Assembly (NCBI GenBank): GCA_020633435.1
Contig: JACKDP010000007.1
Span: 124,001-188,000, forward strand
Direction: 5' to 3'
DNA from: Myxococcales bacterium
Lineage (GTDB): Bacteria; Myxococcota_A; Bradymonadia; UBA7976; UBA1532
Length of the DNA stretch: 64,000 nt
The translations under genes were made by a program, and so were the position numbers. A model generated the notes under the pieces. It was not told the DNA's origin. It saw nothing but the letters and a program-made list of their open reading frames with translations, and did not search any database. This document shows positions 43,689 to 53,174 of the stretch, piece after piece. The first letter of the stretch is position 1; each line of letters starts with the position of its first letter.

Positions 43689-46223
43689 CTACGGCGCCAC
43701 GCAGGCCCCCACGCCTTCGCAGGCCGGGGCCCGGGCGACGCAGTCGCGCCAGGCGTAGTGGGCCTCCTCCGCGAAGCCGGCCAGGCAGGTGGCGGCGCAG
43801 TCGGCGGGGCCGGCGCCGCAGGCGGCCAGGCGCGCGCAGTGGGCGGCGCAGACGTCGGCGGGGCTGCTGCTGGCGAGGCAGGCGTCGAGGTCGGCGCAGG
43901 CCCAGGCCTCCCCGCAGGCGAGCTGGGGGCCGAGGCGGCGCGGGGTCTGGGCGTCGTCGTCGAGCTGGCCTTCGCACGCGTCCTGGCAGGGGACGAGCTC
44001 GAGGTCGGCGTCGCAGAGGGCCCGGCGGTCGCAGAGGGTCGCGCAGGGGCCGGCGAGGGGGCTCGGCGCGGCCTCCTGGCCCAGGCAGGGGCCGATGGCG
44101 GCGAGGGGATCGGCGGGGCAGCCGGCCAGGAGGATGTCGTAGACGCAGCGGAGCTGGGGCCCGCCCCCACCGACGACGCCGACGACCTGCTCGCAGGGGC
44201 CGAAGCGCTGGTCCAGGCCGCAGGCGTTGTAGGCGGTGCAGAAGACGGCCAGGGGCAGGTCGGCCTGGCCCTCGGGCGGGAGGGGGACGGGGGGCTGCAG
44301 GCACTGGCTGACGGCGGCGCAGTCGCCAGCGGCGGCCTGGACGCAGGGCGCCCGCTCCAGGGCGTGGAGGCGGGCGAGGGCATCCCCGGCGCAGGCGGCG
44401 GGGCAGTCGGCCAGGGGCACGCCGCAGGCCGCCGCGGCGTCGCAGACGAAGGCGCAGTCGGGATCGGCGGCCGGCACGCAGGCCGCGAGCGCCGGGCAGG
44501 CGGCGTCGGCGGGCTGCGCCTCCAGGCAGGCCCGGCCCAGGCGGAAGCGCACCCCGTCGTCGCCCGCGAAGCCCCGCCGACAGGCCGTCAGGCAGTCCCC
44601 GAGGGCGGCGGGATCGCCGCCTGCGCACTCCACCTGCGCCCGGCAGAAGCCCAGGCAGGCGAGGCCATCTTCGGGTCGCAGCGGGCAGTCGCTCACGGTG
44701 TGGCGGACGGGGTCGCCAGGGCCGCAGGCCGGGGCGCTGATGACGCAGGCGTCGAAGAGCAGCGCCGGCGCCGGATCGGCGAAGTGTGCGTCATCACAGC
44801 GATCTTCGCAGCGACCATCAGGCGCTTCGAGGCCGCAGGCCTCCGCCTGCTGACAGAAGTCGGCGCAGGGCGGGCCCGGGGGCGGGGCGCACGCCGCGAT
44901 GGCGCCGCAGCCGTCAGCGGCCGCCACGCAGGCCCGGGCCCGGGCACCCCGGTCGCGCCGCCAGCCGGCCTCGCAGGTGGCCTGGCAGTCGGCGTCGGCC
45001 AGACCGCAGGGGGCGAGGGCCGCGCAGTAGGCCTGGCACTCGACGACCGGGCCCACGGCGCCGGCGCAGGCCAGGAACGCGGGGCAGTGGTCCTCGACGA
45101 TGCAGGCCAGGGCGGGGGACTCGCCCTCCACGCAGTCGCGGGTGCAGGCCAGCCGGGCGGCGGGATCGGCGGCGTCGCAGACGGCCAGGGCGTCGCAGAG
45201 CCGCCCGCACGCCGCCGCCGGGTCCCGGTCGACGGCGCCCTCCTGGCAGGCCTGCAGGATCTCGATGGGGCTGGGCGGACAGCCCTGCAGCAGCAGCGCC
45301 ACCCCGCAGGGCACCAGATCGCCGCTGGGATCGAACTGGTCGAGGGCGATCTCGCACGGGATGAAGTCGTCGAAGCCGCAGCCGCGGTAGAGCTGGCAGA
45401 AGAGGTCGGGGTCGGCGGCGGGCAGGTCGTCGGGGCCGGGCGGCTGCAGGCAGCGGTTCACGGCGGCGCAGTCCTCCGGGGCGGCCGCCAGGCACACGTC
45501 GCGCTCGCGCGTCCGCAGGGCGAAGAGCGGGTCGGGATCGGCCGCCCCGGCCACGCAGTCGAGCAGGCAGTCCTCGGCCCGCACCAGGTTGCAGCGCACG
45601 GCGTCCGCGCAGAACGCCGCGCAGGCCGGGAAGACGTCGTCGCCCAGGCAGGTGGCGAAGGCGTCGGCGTCGCACCGCCCGATGATGGCCTCGCCGCAGC
45701 GCTGGAAGGGCTCGCCGGCCGCCGTGCAGGCGGCCTCGCAGTCGGGCACCGGGACGCCGCACGCCTCCGCCAGGCCGCAGAGGGGGCCACAGTCCAGGGG
45801 CGGCGGCGTCGGCACCGGGCAGCGGTGCAGCAGGTCGCAGCTCTCGGCCTCCAGGCAGCTCCACCACGCCTCGGCCTGGCCCGCCCGCGCCACCCGATCG
45901 CAGCGGCTCTGGCAGGCGGCCTCGTCGCCGAAGAGCTCGCCCAGCCGCTCGCAGGCCGCGTAGCGGTCGCAGGCCTCCTCGCACGAGGTCACCGCCACCT
46001 CGACGGCCATGTCGGGGGGCGGGCCAGCGTCCCGGGGGCGAGCGTCGGCCGGCACGGCGCCGTCCGAGGCGACCGCGTCCCCGCCCGCCGCGTCGGGAGC
46101 GGTCGCGTCGCCGAGGGCCCCGTCGAGGCCGGTGGCGTCGGGCGTCGTGGCCGCCCCGTCGTCGTCGGTGCAGCCCAGGCACCCCAGCCCCACCAGCACC
46201 CAGAGCAGGCGTGCGCCGGCCAT
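43689..46223 (-). CDS. Large Cys-rich repeat lipoprotein
   Basis: 844 aa. The lipobox GCLGC is followed by an Asp/Ala linker to about residue 75. The rest has regularly spaced cysteines (patterns such as CEEACDRYAACERL, CQSRCDRVA, CAAFCADAVRC) in many degenerate repeats of about 35-80 residues. The N- and C-terminal halves look alike (CLQPPGPDDLPAADPDLFCQ against CLQPPVPLPPEGQADLPLAV), suggesting an internal duplication. It is probably an extracellular disulphide-stabilised protein. No enzyme motif. Confidence 0.8.
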   Translation of the reverse strand: MAGARLLWVLVGLGCLGCTDDDGAATTPDATGLDGALGDATAPDAAGGDAVASDGAVPADARPRDAGPPPDMAVEVAVTSCEEACDRYAACERLGELFGDEAACQSRCDRVARAGQAEAWWSCLEAESCDLLHRCPVPTPPPLDCGPLCGLAEACGVPVPDCEAACTAAGEPFQRCGEAIIGRCDADAFATCLGDDVFPACAAFCADAVRCNLVRAEDCLLDCVAGAADPDPLFALRTRERDVCLAAAPEDCAAVNRCLQPPGPDDLPAADPDLFCQLYRGCGFDDFIPCEIALDQFDPSGDLVPCGVALLLQGCPPSPIEILQACQEGAVDRDPAAACGRLCDALAVCDAADPAARLACTRDCVEGESPALACIVEDHCPAFLACAGAVGPVVECQAYCAALAPCGLADADCQATCEAGWRRDRGARARACVAAADGCGAIAACAPPPGPPCADFCQQAEACGLEAPDGRCEDRCDDAHFADPAPALLFDACVISAPACGPGDPVRHTVSDCPLRPEDGLACLGFCRAQVECAGGDPAALGDCLTACRRGFAGDDGVRFRLGRACLEAQPADAACPALAACVPAADPDCAFVCDAAAACGVPLADCPAACAGDALARLHALERAPCVQAAAGDCAAVSQCLQPPVPLPPEGQADLPLAVFCTAYNACGLDQRFGPCEQVVGVVGGGGPQLRCVYDILLAGCPADPLAAIGPCLGQEAAPSPLAGPCATLCDRRALCDADLELVPCQDACEGQLDDDAQTPRRLGPQLACGEAWACADLDACLASSSPADVCAAHCARLAACGAGPADCAATCLAGFAEEAHYAWRDCVARAPACEGVGACVAP

Positions 46224-46327
46224 GGTCCCCTCCTGGTTCGTCTCGGAAGCGACCAGGGTAGCGCATGGGCGGGGGCGGCGTCCCCGTCACCTCCCTGGGC
46301 TGTCAGGTCGCTGTTTTCGCTGCGGTT

Positions 46328-48706
46328 TCAGGCCCGCTGCCAGCCGCCGGGCCGCCGGGCGTACACGGCCGCCGCGGCGACGTCGAGCTGGAACAGCGTC
46401 AGCCAGCCGTGCTGCACCAGGTCGCACACGGGGGGATGCCGGTCGAGGATGGCGTCGATGGACGCCCGCGGCGCCTCGATGAAGACGCTCAGCCGGAGCG
46501 GGGTGTGGATCCACCGGGCGCCGTCGTGCAGGGACTGCAGCGGCAGGCCGATGCGCAGGTCGCCGGTGTTGCCCTCGAAGACGCCGATGTGCCCGCCCAC
46601 GACGTTGTGCAGCACCTTGTTGCCGCTGCCGTAGCGCAGGTTGTCCACCGTCGAGGCGTAGTACTGCAGGTTGATCCAGTGCGCCACGACCAGCGGCGCC
46701 GTCATGATCAGCGCCAGCGTGGCCTCGCCCTCGTCTTCGTCGTGGCGGTAGTCGTGCAAGAAGGCGCGGCCCGCCAGGTCGAGGTGCTGGCAGCGCTCGC
46801 GGGGGGCCACGATGAGGGCGGCGTTCTGCGTCAGGCCCCACTCCGGGCGCACCTGGGACCAGTCGGCGCTGCGCGCCTGCAGCGCGCGGCGCAGGGCGGG
46901 GGCGTCCAGGTGGGCGAGGCCCAGGAGGGTGGCGCGCTCGGCGCGGGCCCGGGCGCTGGCTTCAGCGAGCCCGGCGAGGGCGGGCGCCTCCTCCTCCAGC
47001 AGCTCGATGTCGTCGGTGGTGGTGGTGTGCAGGGCGGCCACGAAGCGGGTGCTGGCCGGGATGGCCACGCCCCGCCGCGCCAGGGCCGCGCGGACGTCGG
47101 GCTCGTTGAGCAGCGCCGCGGCGACCCGGGCGTTGACCTCGCCGGTCTGGCCGCAGCACGCCCCGCAGTCCAGGCCCGCGGCGTGGGGGTTGTTGCGCGT
47201 CGCGCTGCCATGGCCGACGAGCAGCACGGTGGGGGCGAAGTCTCGGGTCAGGCTCATGCCCCGCAGCATGCCCAGGGCCAGGTCGGCGCGGGCCTCGACG
47301 TCGAGGGGCTCGCCGCTGGCGGTGGCCACCAGGCGCGGCCGGGGATCGGCCCCCGGGGCCAGGCCGGCCCGGTCGCTCGGCGGCGTCCGGCCCAGGCCGA
47401 AGCTGGCCTTGAGCAGATCGACGGCGTACTTCAGGCCGAAGGCCTCGACGAACGCGAAGGTGGAGACGGCGTCGCCCTTGAACGCCTTGCCGGCCGCAGC
47501 CGTGGCGAGGCGCCCGGCCCGGCGGGCGGCGTCGGCCGGCGTCAGGCCGGTGTCCGTCGCCCGCAGGCGCGGGGCGAGCAGGCCCGGGAGCTGGGGCCGG
47601 GCCGCCGCGGTGCCGAGGGGGTGGTACTCGATGGGCAGGCCGAAAAAGCCAGCGAATCCAAGCGTCTGGATGCCGGGGACGGTCGCCTCCAGGGCGCGGC
47701 GGATGACCTCGGAGCGCACGTCGATGCAGAAGACGGCCTGGACGCTGGGGGCGGCCGGCCGCGGGGCGCGCAGGCCGGCGGCGAGGCCGGCGATCACCGG
47801 CGTCTGCCACGCGATCTCGAGCGCGGCCTGCAGCAGCCAGTCCCGCGGGCGCGCCGCGGCGGCCGCGGCGTCCGTCCGGGGCCACGCCGCCATGGCGAGG
47901 GCCCAGCGCCGGGCGGTGGGCTCGCCGCCGAGCTGGTACAGCGTCCACTCCCAGGCGAGGCGCACGGCCAGCAGGTGGACGATGGCGTCGTCGTCGTCCC
48001 CCGCGAGTCGGGCCGTCCAGCGGCGGTAGGCGCACCAGGCCGCCCAGCCGTTCACGTCGAGGAGCAGGCTCCAGAGGTAGTCCTCGCGGTCGCCCGGCCG
48101 CACGCCCAGGGCGTCGAGGGCCGCGGGGATGAGGGCGTCGGCCGTCTCGGGCAGCGCCCCGGCGATCGCCCGCACGCCCTTCACGCCCATGAGCAGGGCG
48201 GGGCCGCGGTCGCCGACGGCGTAGCGGCGCCAGCTCGGGTAGAGGCCGCCGTCGCGGGCCGGGCCGAGGCTGGCCTGGCCCTCGTCGAAGAAGGCGGCGC
48301 AGAACTGGCTGATGGTCTGCTGGACGAAGCCGTGCCAGGGGGGCTCGTGGCCCAGATCGCGGGCCTGATCCACCACGTCGGCGACCCGCGCGCGGGGCAC
48401 CACCTCGGGCTCGTCCGCGTCGAGCAGGGCCCACAGGCCGGCCACCGTCTCGGCGGCCCCGTGGGCGTCGATGGCCGCCTGCAGGTGCTCGTCGCGCAGG
48501 GCGCCCTGGGCCCGCGCCTCGCGGAAGTACGCGCGGGGCATGAGTAAATGGGCACCGGACAGCGCGGCGAGCTTCGCCGCCACCGCCGGCAGGGGCGCGT
48601 CGATGAGGCCCCAGAACGGGTTGACGGCGATGAAGCGATCCAGCGGCCAGGTGGGGGCGATGCGGGCGCAGACGCGCTGGACGCTGGCCCGGAGGGCGGC
48701 GTCCAT
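46328..48706 (-). CDS. dabA: Inorganic carbon pump subunit DabA (DUF2309)
   Basis: 792 aa. DabA is the beta-carbonic-anhydrase-like subunit of the DAB CO2-trapping complex. The zinc site is complete: Cys327 and Asp329 (FCIDVRSE), His499 and Cys514 (VGHGSATRN, LDCGACCGQ). The spacing of the last two (15) equals that described in Halothiobacillus DabA. The N-terminal IAVNPFWGL and C-terminal HNVVGGHIGVFEGNTGDLRI are also family signatures. Its ATG overlaps the dabB stop (TGATG). With dabB it should hydrate and trap CO2 as bicarbonate at the membrane. Confidence 0.93.
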   Translation of the reverse strand: MDAALRASVQRVCARIAPTWPLDRFIAVNPFWGLIDAPLPAVAAKLAALSGAHLLMPRAYFREARAQGALRDEHLQAAIDAHGAAETVAGLWALLDADEPEVVPRARVADVVDQARDLGHEPPWHGFVQQTISQFCAAFFDEGQASLGPARDGGLYPSWRRYAVGDRGPALLMGVKGVRAIAGALPETADALIPAALDALGVRPGDREDYLWSLLLDVNGWAAWCAYRRWTARLAGDDDDAIVHLLAVRLAWEWTLYQLGGEPTARRWALAMAAWPRTDAAAAAARPRDWLLQAALEIAWQTPVIAGLAAGLRAPRPAAPSVQAVFCIDVRSEVIRRALEATVPGIQTLGFAGFFGLPIEYHPLGTAAARPQLPGLLAPRLRATDTGLTPADAARRAGRLATAAAGKAFKGDAVSTFAFVEAFGLKYAVDLLKASFGLGRTPPSDRAGLAPGADPRPRLVATASGEPLDVEARADLALGMLRGMSLTRDFAPTVLLVGHGSATRNNPHAAGLDCGACCGQTGEVNARVAAALLNEPDVRAALARRGVAIPASTRFVAALHTTTTDDIELLEEEAPALAGLAEASARARAERATLLGLAHLDAPALRRALQARSADWSQVRPEWGLTQNAALIVAPRERCQHLDLAGRAFLHDYRHDEDEGEATLALIMTAPLVVAHWINLQYYASTVDNLRYGSGNKVLHNVVGGHIGVFEGNTGDLRIGLPLQSLHDGARWIHTPLRLSVFIEAPRASIDAILDRHPPVCDLVQHGWLTLFQLDVAAAAVYARRPGGWQRA

Positions 48707-50232
48707 CACGACGGCAGCTCCAGCGAGCTGGTGAGGGCGGCGGGGGGGCGGACCGCCGGCGGGGCGTCGGGGAGGCTCGGGGGCCAGAGGCGGAACGTCC
48801 AGCGGGTGAAGAGCTCGTCCAGGAAGAGGCCCGCGAAGAGCCAGGGGTGCAGGGCGCGGGCGAGGGCGCCGCGGAGCTGCAGGGCCGTCTTGAGCACGAA
48901 CAGGAGGGCCAGGCCTGCGCTGGTGATCCACCAGCCGGCCGCGTGCGGCGCGCCGTGGCCCGTCGGCATGACGTACCCGGCGAGGGCGTGCCCGCCCAGG
49001 TACAGGCCGATGACGAGGGCCACCTGCGCGGCGACGCCGGCGACGGGGGCGCGCGCCGTGAGCAGCGGGACGAGCGCCAGGGCCAGGAGCAGGCCGAAGA
49101 CGACGTCGGCCGGGCCGACGGCGGCGGGCACGATCCAGAGGGCCGCGACGGCGACGGCGACGGCGGCGGCGCTGGCGACGACGACGCGGGCCGCGCCGGG
49201 CGGGGTCGGCTTCGCCCGCAGGGCCTTCACGCGCCACTCGTCCACGGCGCTGCCGGCGCTCAGGAAGGCGTGGGCCTTGTAGAGCGAGTGGGCGACGAGG
49301 TGCAGCAGGGCGAGCGACCACAGCCCGAGGCCGCACTGCACGAGCATGAGGCCGAGCTGGGCGATGGTCGACCACGCCAGCGCCACCTTCACGCTCACCC
49401 GCGTCGTCATGACGAGGGCCCCCACGGTGGCCGACACGATGCCGATGACCACGAGCAGGAGCTGGGCGGCCCCCGCCTGACCGAGCCACGGGGCGAGGCG
49501 GATGAGGACGAAGCCGCCCACGTTCACCACCCCGGCGTGCAGCAGGGCCGACACGGGCGTCGGCGCCTCCATCACCTGCGTGATCCAGCCGTGGAAGGGG
49601 AGCTGGGCGGTGCGCAGGGCGACGGCCAGGACGAGGAAGACGGCGCCGATCTCGAGGGCCATGGGCAGCGTCCGGCTCGACGCGACGAAGGCGGCCACGT
49701 CGTCCAGGTCGAAGCTGCCGACCTCGGCGTAGAGCAGCCACAGGGCCGCCACGAGGCAGGCGTCGGCGAGCCGGCTCACCAGGAACTTCTTGTGGGCGGC
49801 GACCAGGGCGGCGGGCCGGTCGGCGTACCACGTCAGGAGCTGGTGCAGCGTGACGCTCGCGAGCCCCCACGCGATGGCCAGGACGAGCAGGCTGGAGGTG
49901 ACGACCAGCGTGGTGATGGCGGCCAGGGTCAGCAGCAGCCAGCGCAGGTAGTGGTCGAGCCGGGGATCGCCGTCGAGGCAGGTGCGCGAGTAGCGGACGA
50001 TGACCGCCGCGAGGGCGCCCACGAGCAGGAGCATCGCGCTCGTCGCGGCGTCGACGCGCACGAGCGCGCCGGCGCCACCGAGCAGCGCGGTGGCCCCCGC
50101 GAAGAGGGTCGCCAGCCCGAGGGCGGCCGCGCTGGCCAGCCCCGCCCGCCGCGGCGCCAGCAGGCCGACGACCGTCAGCGTCGCCGGGATGGCGAGGGCC
50201 AGCAGCGTGACGACGAGGGGGCGGATCTCCAT
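48706..50232 (-). CDS. dabB: Inorganic carbon pump subunit DabB (NuoL-like)
   Basis: 508 aa, about 14 membrane helices, proton-antiporter family as in NuoL/MrpA. The core motif is FHGWITQVMEAPTPVSALLHAGVVN, given here only for its key residues: His in FHGW, the helix-breaking Pro-Thr-Pro and HAGVVN. HSLYKAHAFLSAGS carries the family's Lys and His. It is predicted to energise DabA with a cation gradient. The gene order dabB-dabA with one-base overlap is a translationally coupled operon. It is divergent from the LysR gene. Confidence 0.92.
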   Translation of the reverse strand: MEIRPLVVTLLALAIPATLTVVGLLAPRRAGLASAAALGLATLFAGATALLGGAGALVRVDAATSAMLLLVGALAAVIVRYSRTCLDGDPRLDHYLRWLLLTLAAITTLVVTSSLLVLAIAWGLASVTLHQLLTWYADRPAALVAAHKKFLVSRLADACLVAALWLLYAEVGSFDLDDVAAFVASSRTLPMALEIGAVFLVLAVALRTAQLPFHGWITQVMEAPTPVSALLHAGVVNVGGFVLIRLAPWLGQAGAAQLLLVVIGIVSATVGALVMTTRVSVKVALAWSTIAQLGLMLVQCGLGLWSLALLHLVAHSLYKAHAFLSAGSAVDEWRVKALRAKPTPPGAARVVVASAAAVAVAVAALWIVPAAVGPADVVFGLLLALALVPLLTARAPVAGVAAQVALVIGLYLGGHALAGYVMPTGHGAPHAAGWWITSAGLALLFVLKTALQLRGALARALHPWLFAGLFLDELFTRWTFRLWPPSLPDAPPAVRPPAALTSSLELPS

Positions 50233-50253
50233 GCCGGCAGGCTACCCGGCTGG

Positions 50254-50300
50254 TCGTTCTGGAAAAAACAGATTAAAACGGGGATATCGTTCTGTTTTCT
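50254..50300. promoter_or_regulatory. dabB/lysR intergenic operator region
   Basis: AT-rich 83-bp gap. There are two direct copies of TCGTTCTG (50254-50261 and 50287-50294, 33 bp apart, about three helical turns). An inverted repeat AAAAAACAGA (50263-50272)/TCTGTTTTCT (50291-50300) matches at 9 of 10 bases. This fits LysR-type control with one regulator binding both sites. Confidence 0.6.
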
Positions 50301-50315
50301 AGATGATTGGGCGCC

Positions 50316-51224
50316 GTGAACGTCGACCAGATCAACTTCCACCACCTGCGCTACTTCTGGGCGGTGGCCCAGGACGGCCACCTGACGCGCACCGCCGCGC
50401 GCCTGCGGGTGGCCCAGTCGGCGCTCTCGTCCCAGATCCGCCAGCTCGAAGACCAGCTCGCCTGCGCCCTCTTCGAGCGCCGGGGCCGTCGGCTCGTCCT
50501 GACGGAGGCCGGGGCCATCGCCCTCGCCTACGCCGAGCAGATCTTCTCGGCCGGCACCGAGCTGGTGGCCACGCTGGAGCGGGGCCGCAGCGCCGAGCAG
50601 CCGGTGCGCATCGGCGCGGTGGCCACGCTCTCCCGCAACTTCCAGGAGTCCTTCGTGCGCCCCTTGCTGGCCCAGCCGGGCACCCGCCTGCGCCTGGAGT
50701 CGGGGGTCCTCGCCGATCTGCTGGGCCGCCTGGAGCGGCACGCCCTCGACCTGGTGCTGTCGAGCCGGGCCCCCGAGCAGCGCCCCGACGGCGTGCTGCA
50801 CTGCCGCCTCATCGCGCGCCAGCAGGTCTCCATCATCGGCTCCCGGCGGCGGGCGGGCTTCCGGTTCCCCGACGACCTCGCGGACGCCCCGATGATCGTC
50901 CCGGGCCGCGCGAGCGACATCCGGGCCGAGTTCGACGCCCTCTGCGAGCGGATGGGCGTGCGCATCCGGGTGCTGGCCGAGGTGGACGACATGGCCACGA
51001 TGCGCCTGCTCGCCCGCGACACCGAGGCCCTGGCCCTCGTCCCCACCGTCGTCGTGCGCGACGAGCTGCGCGACGGCACGCTGCTCCAGCACTGCCCCGT
51101 GCCCGGCCTCTTCGAGACGTTCTACGCCATCACCGCCGAGCGCATGTTCCCGCACCCGCTCATCCAGGTGGCGCTCGCGCGGGACGAGGACGCCCTGCTC
51201 AGCGACGACCCGCGGGATCGGTGA
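50316..51224 (+). CDS. LysR-family regulator of dabBA (NhaR-like)
   Basis: 302 aa from GTG 50316. The N-terminal HTH (FHHLRYFWAVAQDGHLTRTA, ARLRVAQSALSSQIRQLEDQ) and C-terminal effector-binding domain are complete. The sequence is of the NhaR-like branch. The start is uncertain: TTG 50307 is in frame and adds three residues, while ATG 50303 is out of frame. Divergent placement and the paired repeats in the gap indicate that it controls dabBA; the signal could be CO2/bicarbonate or pH. Confidence 0.88.
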   Translation: MNVDQINFHHLRYFWAVAQDGHLTRTAARLRVAQSALSSQIRQLEDQLACALFERRGRRLVLTEAGAIALAYAEQIFSAGTELVATLERGRSAEQPVRIGAVATLSRNFQESFVRPLLAQPGTRLRLESGVLADLLGRLERHALDLVLSSRAPEQRPDGVLHCRLIARQQVSIIGSRRRAGFRFPDDLADAPMIVPGRASDIRAEFDALCERMGVRIRVLAEVDDMATMRLLARDTEALALVPTVVVRDELRDGTLLQHCPVPGLFETFYAITAERMFPHPLIQVALARDEDALLSDDPRDR

Positions 51225-51227
51225 GCG

Positions 51228-51515
51228 TCAGCCGCTCGCCGCGCAGGGCTGGCAGTGCAGCAGCCAGAAGGCCGGGGCCCACGCGAGGGCGGTGAGGGCG
51301 ACGGCGAGGGCGGGGATCCACGGGCGGGGCGTGCGGCGCAGCAGCAGGCCGGCGATCAGCGCGGCGCCGAGGGCCAGGGTGGCGCCGAGGAGGTGGCCGC
51401 CGGGGCCGCCGTGGGCGAAGAGGTGCTGGTTGGTCCACCGCTGGGCGAGGTGCAGGCCGGCGGCGAGGGCCGCCTGGGCGAGCAGGAGCGCGGCGAGGAA
51501 GCGGCGCGTGGGCAT
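51228..51515 (-). CDS. Small membrane protein at the end of the glycan operon
   Basis: 95 aa with three hydrophobic segments (about 5-22, 42-62, 67-87) and a C-terminal HCQPCAASG. No family was recognised. Its ATG overlaps the stop of the deacetylase gene (TGATG), so it is the last gene of the operon that begins with the flavoprotein. It ends 3 bp from the lysR stop. Confidence 0.68.
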   Translation of the reverse strand: MPTRRFLAALLLAQAALAAGLHLAQRWTNQHLFAHGGPGGHLLGATLALGAALIAGLLLRRTPRPWIPALAVALTALAWAPAFWLLHCQPCAASG

Positions 51516-52438
51516 CAGTCCCCCGCGAGGGAGGCGGTGAGGGCGTCCAGGCGGATGGCCTCGGCGCGCTCGGCCAGGAACCCCATGGATTTCTTGAAGA
51601 TTTTTCGCTTCTTCGCCACCGGCGTCTTGAGGTCGGGCTGGGTGGCGAGGGCCGGATCGAGGCCGTCGTCGGCGAGGGCCAGCAGGTCGACGGCGTGGAA
51701 CTCGACGGTGACGTGGGGCAGCAGGCGCCAGGCCAGGGCGACGGCGGCCAGGGCGCCGCGCTCGCCGAGGGCGGTGAAGGCGGTGCCGAGCATGGGCAGG
51801 CCCCCCGCGACGCTGATGGGGTACTCCAGCAGGCCCGTCGCGGCGCGGCGGTAGGGCCGGGCCGGGTCGACGGGGTAGGGGCCCCGGGGCGCGAGGAGGG
51901 GGGCCGGCGGGCCCAGGATGCTCTGGCTTCGGCGGCCGCGCAGGGCCATGAGGCCCATGACGGCGGCCTTGGCCGAGTAGTAGGGGACGCAGGGGAAGAC
52001 GCTGGTGTCGTAGGTGTGGCCGGTGGCGGCGACGTCGGCCAGCAGGGCGGGGCTGGTGGTGTAGCCCGGAGCGCGGAAGCCCACGACGGGCGCGCCGGCG
52101 GCCTCCTCGAGCTGCTCGCGGGCGCGCTGGACCTCGGCGCGGCGCTCCTCGGAGGGCAGGCGCGTCAGGTCGTAGCGGTGGTGCCAGGAGTGGTTGCCGA
52201 TCTCATGGCCGGCGGCGACGGCCTCGCGCAGCCGGGCGGCGACGCCGGGCTCCTGCAAGTCCTCGGAGACACAGTAGAAAGTGGCGGGGATGCCCAGCTC
52301 CTCGAAGAGCTCCATGAACCGCGGCACGCCCACGGCGAAGGCGGCGCCGGTGGCGCTCTGATCGTCGTGGCCGTGGATGCGGTAGTAGTGCTTCAGGTGG
52401 TCGACGTCGACGCCGACGCTGAAGGTGCGGGCCGCCAT
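51515..52438 (-). CDS. Polysaccharide deacetylase (NodB family)
   Basis: 307 aa. NodB domain: motif 1 has VDVDHL (catalytic Asp and metal Asp), motif 2 is HEIGNHSWHHRY (metal His), motif 3 is GFRAPGY. The last 40 residues are Lys-rich (LKTPVAKKRKIFKKSMGF). There is no signal peptide, so it is likely cytoplasmic, acting on a glycolipid or sugar precursor. It lies between the GT2 gene (7 bp away) and the small membrane protein, in one operon. Confidence 0.88.
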   Translation of the reverse strand: MAARTFSVGVDVDHLKHYYRIHGHDDQSATGAAFAVGVPRFMELFEELGIPATFYCVSEDLQEPGVAARLREAVAAGHEIGNHSWHHRYDLTRLPSEERRAEVQRAREQLEEAAGAPVVGFRAPGYTTSPALLADVAATGHTYDTSVFPCVPYYSAKAAVMGLMALRGRRSQSILGPPAPLLAPRGPYPVDPARPYRRAATGLLEYPISVAGGLPMLGTAFTALGERGALAAVALAWRLLPHVTVEFHAVDLLALADDGLDPALATQPDLKTPVAKKRKIFKKSMGFLAERAEAIRLDALTASLAGD

Positions 52439-52445
52439 GGGTCGC

Positions 52446-53174
52446 CTATTTGAGGTCCCGGCCGAAGCGGATGATGGCCGTCAGCCGCACCATGTTGCGC
52501 AGCACGTTGGGCACGCGCTTGAACAGGTGGATGGACGGGGGCCGCTTCTCCACGAGGTCGATGGGCACCTCCGTCCAGCGCAGGCTCTCGTCGCGGTGCA
52601 CCCGGACGACGAGCTCGCTGGCGAACATGTCCTTGTCGACGACGCAGGCCTCGACCACGGGCAGGACGGAGTCGCGCCGGAAGGCCTTGAGGCCGTGGGT
52701 GTCGGTGCCCTGGAAGCCCGTGGCCACCTTCAGCATGCCGTTGAGCACGGTGGTGGCGGCGCGGCGGTAGCCGGGGCGGCGGTCACGGGCGCCCTTGGCC
52801 CGCTTGCTGCCGACCACGAAGTCGAACCCGCCGTGGCGGAGCTGGGCGAGGGCCACGTGGTAGAAGGCCGTGTCGCACAGGTCGATCTCGTCGCAGATGA
52901 CGTAGGTGCCGCGGGCCTTGAGGATGCCGGTCTTGAGGGCCTTGCCGTAGTTGGGCTCGCCCGTCGAGAAGACCTGCACCTCGGGGTGGCGCTCGCTGAA
53001 CTGGGTGGCGATCTCCACGGTGGCGTCGGTGGAGCCGTTCTCCGCCACCAGGATCTCGTAGGTCCAGTCCACGTCGGACAGCTTCTCGGTCAGATCGGCG
53101 AGGGCCGCGGAGAGGATGCCCTCTTCGTTGTAGACCGGGATGACGATGGAGACGTCGACGGCGTCGGCGCTCAC
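52446..53174 (-). CDS. GT2 family glycosyltransferase
   Basis: 242 aa from GTG 53174, preceded by AGGAGG at 6-bp spacing. GT-A fold: VSIVIPVYNEEGILSAALAD, ILVAENGSTDAT, YGKALKTGI, and CDEIDLCD as the DxD-type metal site. It resembles dolichyl/polyprenyl-phosphate sugar transferases without their membrane tail. Its start overlaps the flavoprotein stop by 4 bp (GTGA). Confidence 0.87.
   Translation of the reverse strand: MSADAVDVSIVIPVYNEEGILSAALADLTEKLSDVDWTYEILVAENGSTDATVEIATQFSERHPEVQVFSTGEPNYGKALKTGILKARGTYVICDEIDLCDTAFYHVALAQLRHGGFDFVVGSKRAKGARDRRPGYRRAATTVLNGMLKVATGFQGTDTHGLKAFRRDSVLPVVEACVVDKDMFASELVVRVHRDESLRWTEVPIDLVEKRPPSIHLFKRVPNVLRNMVRLTAIIRFGRDLK

Noticed and set aside
45010..45045. 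Possible extra copy of the 13-mer (GGCCTGGCACT)
   Set aside because: Only the right half matches, and the reading frame is that of a Cys-rich protein; counted as chance.
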